Source: Thermoplasmata archaeon (lineage in GTDB: Archaea; Thermoplasmatota; Thermoplasmata; Lutacidiplasmatales; UBA184). From it: a stretch of DNA of 22,403 nt. Both the position numbers and the translations under genes were made by a program. Below are positions 20,746-22,403 of this stretch, one piece after another. The DNA lies in contig JAKIVW010000001.1 of the NCBI GenBank assembly GCA_022750355.1, forward strand, positions 1-22,403. The letters are read 5' to 3'. Positions within the stretch are counted from its first letter, which is position 1. Each line of letters begins with the position of its first letter. The notes below the pieces were generated by a model. It saw only the letters and a program-made list of their open reading frames with translations, had not been told where the DNA came from and searched no databases.

Positions 20746-21512
20746 ACGGCGTCCAGCTGGGCGCCCGGTTCAGCCTCGCCACGAACCGTCTCCAGTACTG
20801 CGGCCCAGCCGATGCGGAACCCCTGCTCTACCGTGCGATCACGTCCGACTCCGGCCACGCCGAGGCCGCCCGGGCGCTCTCGGCCTTTGAAGCCCTCATG
20901 CCCTACCTCGAACTCATCTCGGCCAAGCACGGTCGGACGCCGTTCGATACCGAGGTGGTCGAGGCTTACTGGATCGGCAACCCCCTGCTCGACTCCTTCG
21001 AGCGGGCCGACTTCGTCCACCTCCTCGAAGCCCTGACGCAACGCGGTCTCCCCCGCTCGATGGCGCAGCGGCTCGCGGAACGTCTCCCGTCGCACCCGCT
21101 GCCGCACCACGTCTTCCACGTCGCCTTCGTGGGAGTCGGGAACGTCACGGGCCACGTCCCGACCACCCTCGCGAACATGGAGGCCTGCCGACCCGCATGG
21201 GCGGAGGTCGTCTATCCGGGAGAGGGGGTCCTCCAGGTCCGCGGTCCGACCCTCGCCTTGGAGGATGGGTCGATCGTCTGGGGTCCGTCCGTCGAGCGGG
21301 AGGTCCGATACGACCCGAACGTCCTACCGGGGATCCGGGCCGGGGACTTGGTCGCGATCCACTGGGGCTGGCCGGCGCTCCAGCTGACCCCGACCCAACG
21401 GTCCTCCCTCGAGCACTACAGCCGACGGTCGTTGGAGCAGGCGAACGAGACGCTCCGCGCGGGGTCCGGGTCGACGATGCGCCGGTCGTCCGAGCCTACG
21501 TCCCAAACGTGA
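20742..21512 (+). CDS. DUF6390-like hydrogenase-associated protein
   Basis: The 256-residue soluble protein shows 'GARFSLATNRLQYCGPADAEPLL' at the N-terminus, 'LSAFEALMPYLELISAKHG' and 'PFDTEVVEAYWIGNPLLDSF' at about 45-85, matching my recollection of DUF6390, a family often found beside [NiFe] hydrogenase genes in actinobacteria and others. No catalytic motif is known. A later part, 'PHHVFHVAFVGVGNVTG', contains His residues that could bind metal, and 'LVAIHWGWPALQLTPTQ' lies near the C-terminus. The ATG overlaps the transporter stop. It is the last gene of the operon, and its end overlaps the convergent aminotransferase gene by 17 bp. A role in hydrogenase maturation or function is inferred from context only. 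Confidence 0.78.
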   Translation: MNGVQLGARFSLATNRLQYCGPADAEPLLYRAITSDSGHAEAARALSAFEALMPYLELISAKHGRTPFDTEVVEAYWIGNPLLDSFERADFVHLLEALTQRGLPRSMAQRLAERLPSHPLPHHVFHVAFVGVGNVTGHVPTTLANMEACRPAWAEVVYPGEGVLQVRGPTLALEDGSIVWGPSVEREVRYDPNVLPGIRAGDLVAIHWGWPALQLTPTQRSSLEHYSRRSLEQANETLRAGSGSTMRRSSEPTSQT

Positions 21513-22403
21513 GCCACCCCTCGTACTGCGGGGTGCGGGCGTGGATAGCGTCCTCGTAACGAGCCTGCAGGCGTTTGGTGATGGGGTACGTTCCGGTGCC
21601 GATCGGCCGACCGTCCACCTCCCGGATGGGAGTGATGCCGGCGGCGGTCCCGGTATAGAACAACTCGTCCGAGGTGAACAACTCCTCTCGGGTGAAATCG
21701 TTCCGGCGGAACTCGAGGCCCTCGTCCATGAGGAATCGAATGACGCTGTCGCGCGTGATCCCGCGCAGGATGCCGGAGCTGGCGGGCGGCGTGCTGACGA
21801 TCCCGTGCTTCACCCGGAAGATGTTCTCCCCCGGCCCCTCCGCGACCACTCCGGCGGAGTTCAGCAGGATCGCCTCATCGTACCCGCCGGAGACCGCCTC
21901 CATCTTGGCGAGGGCCGAATTGGCGTAGTTCGCGGCGCACTTCGCCTGGGGCGGCAGGGAGCGGGAATCCATCCGGACCCAGCTGGAGACGGTCGCGCGA
22001 ACGCCGCGCTCGACCCCGTCCGCCCCGAGGTAGGCGCCCCACTCCCACATCCCGATCGCCACACAGATCGGGCTCTGCGTCGGGTCGAGCCCCATCTGGC
22101 CGTACCCGGAGAAGGCGATCGGGCGAAGGTAGGCTTCCGGAACGCGGTTCGCCGCGATCAGGTCGAGCGTGGCCCGGCGGAGCGCGGCGAGGTCGAAGGG
22201 CATCTTCATCCGGTAGATACGGGCGCTTTCCAGGAATCGGGTCAGGTGCTCCTCCAGGCGGAAGACCGCCGAACCCCGCTCGGTCCGGTGGCACCGGATC
22301 CCCTCGAACACGGCGTACCCGTAGTGCAGTCCGTGGGTCAGCACGTGGACCTGCGCGTCGTCCCACGGCACCAGTTTACCGTCCATCCAGATCCAGCGGA
22401 GGG
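21496..22403 (-). CDS. ilvE: Branched-chain amino-acid aminotransferase, 5' end cut by window edge
   Basis: This fold-type IV PLP aminotransferase converts branched-chain 2-oxo acids to Leu, Ile and Val with glutamate. Seen: 'VHVLTHGLHYGYAVFEGIR', the PLP lysine in 'SLPPQAKCAANYANSALAKMEA' (Lys149 from the internal Met at 22386), 'DEAILLNSAGVVAEGPGENIF' and 'ELFYTGTAAGITPIREVDGRPIG'. The frame stays open upstream of that Met and reads LRWIW, as in typical IlvE proteins that begin M...WIWMDG, so the true start lies beyond the right edge. The C-terminus overlaps the convergent DUF6390 gene by 17 bp. It is unrelated in function to the hydrogenase operon. Confidence 0.94.
   Translation of the reverse strand, partial: LRWIWMDGKLVPWDDAQVHVLTHGLHYGYAVFEGIRCHRTERGSAVFRLEEHLTRFLESARIYRMKMPFDLAALRRATLDLIAANRVPEAYLRPIAFSGYGQMGLDPTQSPICVAIGMWEWGAYLGADGVERGVRATVSSWVRMDSRSLPPQAKCAANYANSALAKMEAVSGGYDEAILLNSAGVVAEGPGENIFRVKHGIVSTPPASSGILRGITRDSVIRFLMDEGLEFRRNDFTREELFTSDELFYTGTAAGITPIREVDGRPIGTGTYPITKRLQARYEDAIHARTPQYEGWLTFGT

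Noticed and set aside
1..22403. CRISPR arrays, rRNA, insertion sequences or prophage.
   Set aside because: No regularly spaced repeats, no rRNA-like conserved stretches, no transposase frames and no terminal repeats were seen; the only mobile-type gene is the single recombinase.

Overview
The window is a GC-rich (by eye roughly two-thirds G+C), densely coded chromosomal segment with many GTG/TTG starts and 4-11 bp ATGA/GTGA gene overlaps. It looks archaeal. It carries a short stand-alone OB-fold (RPA/SSB-like) protein of a kind typical of archaea. Two genes share the same TATA-like octamer, TTATGATG, at exactly -28 from the ATG. A zinc-motif/PqqC-like protein also fits. A high-GC Thermoplasmatota-type euryarchaeote is my best guess, but this is inference; lineage cannot be proved from this sequence alone.

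Left part (1-6650): a minus-strand set (DUF169 protein, a 71-aa unknown, and a zinc-motif protein with a PqqC/TenA-like domain that runs off the left edge). Next come a tyrosine recombinase with a palindrome-rich 108-bp stretch at its 5' end, a CurA/LTB4DH-type NADPH oxidoreductase, a small membrane protein, a trans-aconitate-methyltransferase-like enzyme and a metallo-beta-lactamase-fold hydrolase. Apart from the recombinase nothing looks mobile.

Middle part (6650-10800): the OB-fold protein, a two-gene molybdenum hydroxylase (isoquinoline-1-oxidoreductase type, IorA/IorB, no FAD subunit) and a divergent EamA/DMT transporter.

Right part (10870-21512): the core of the window. A minus-strand CBS-domain gene overlaps formate-tetrahydrofolate ligase (fhs). 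A 160-bp divergent promoter region separates them from a plus-strand operon of about 8.3 kb. That operon holds a hemerythrin-like helical protein, the four subunits of a group-3b-type NAD(P)-linked [NiFe] hydrogenase (beta, gamma, delta, alpha), a cyclic-nucleotide-binding-domain protein inserted between beta and gamma, a maturation protease, a HypA that lacks its whole zinc ribbon, HypC, a second EamA transporter and a DUF6390 protein. Each side of the divergent promoter has a TATA-like box with a TCAA/TTGA inverted repeat just upstream, suggesting joint control of H2 and one-carbon (formate) metabolism. HypB, HypD, HypE and HypF are not in the window and must be elsewhere if the hydrogenase is matured.

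The right edge cuts a convergent branched-chain aminotransferase gene. No rRNA, tRNA, CRISPR array or insertion sequence was found.
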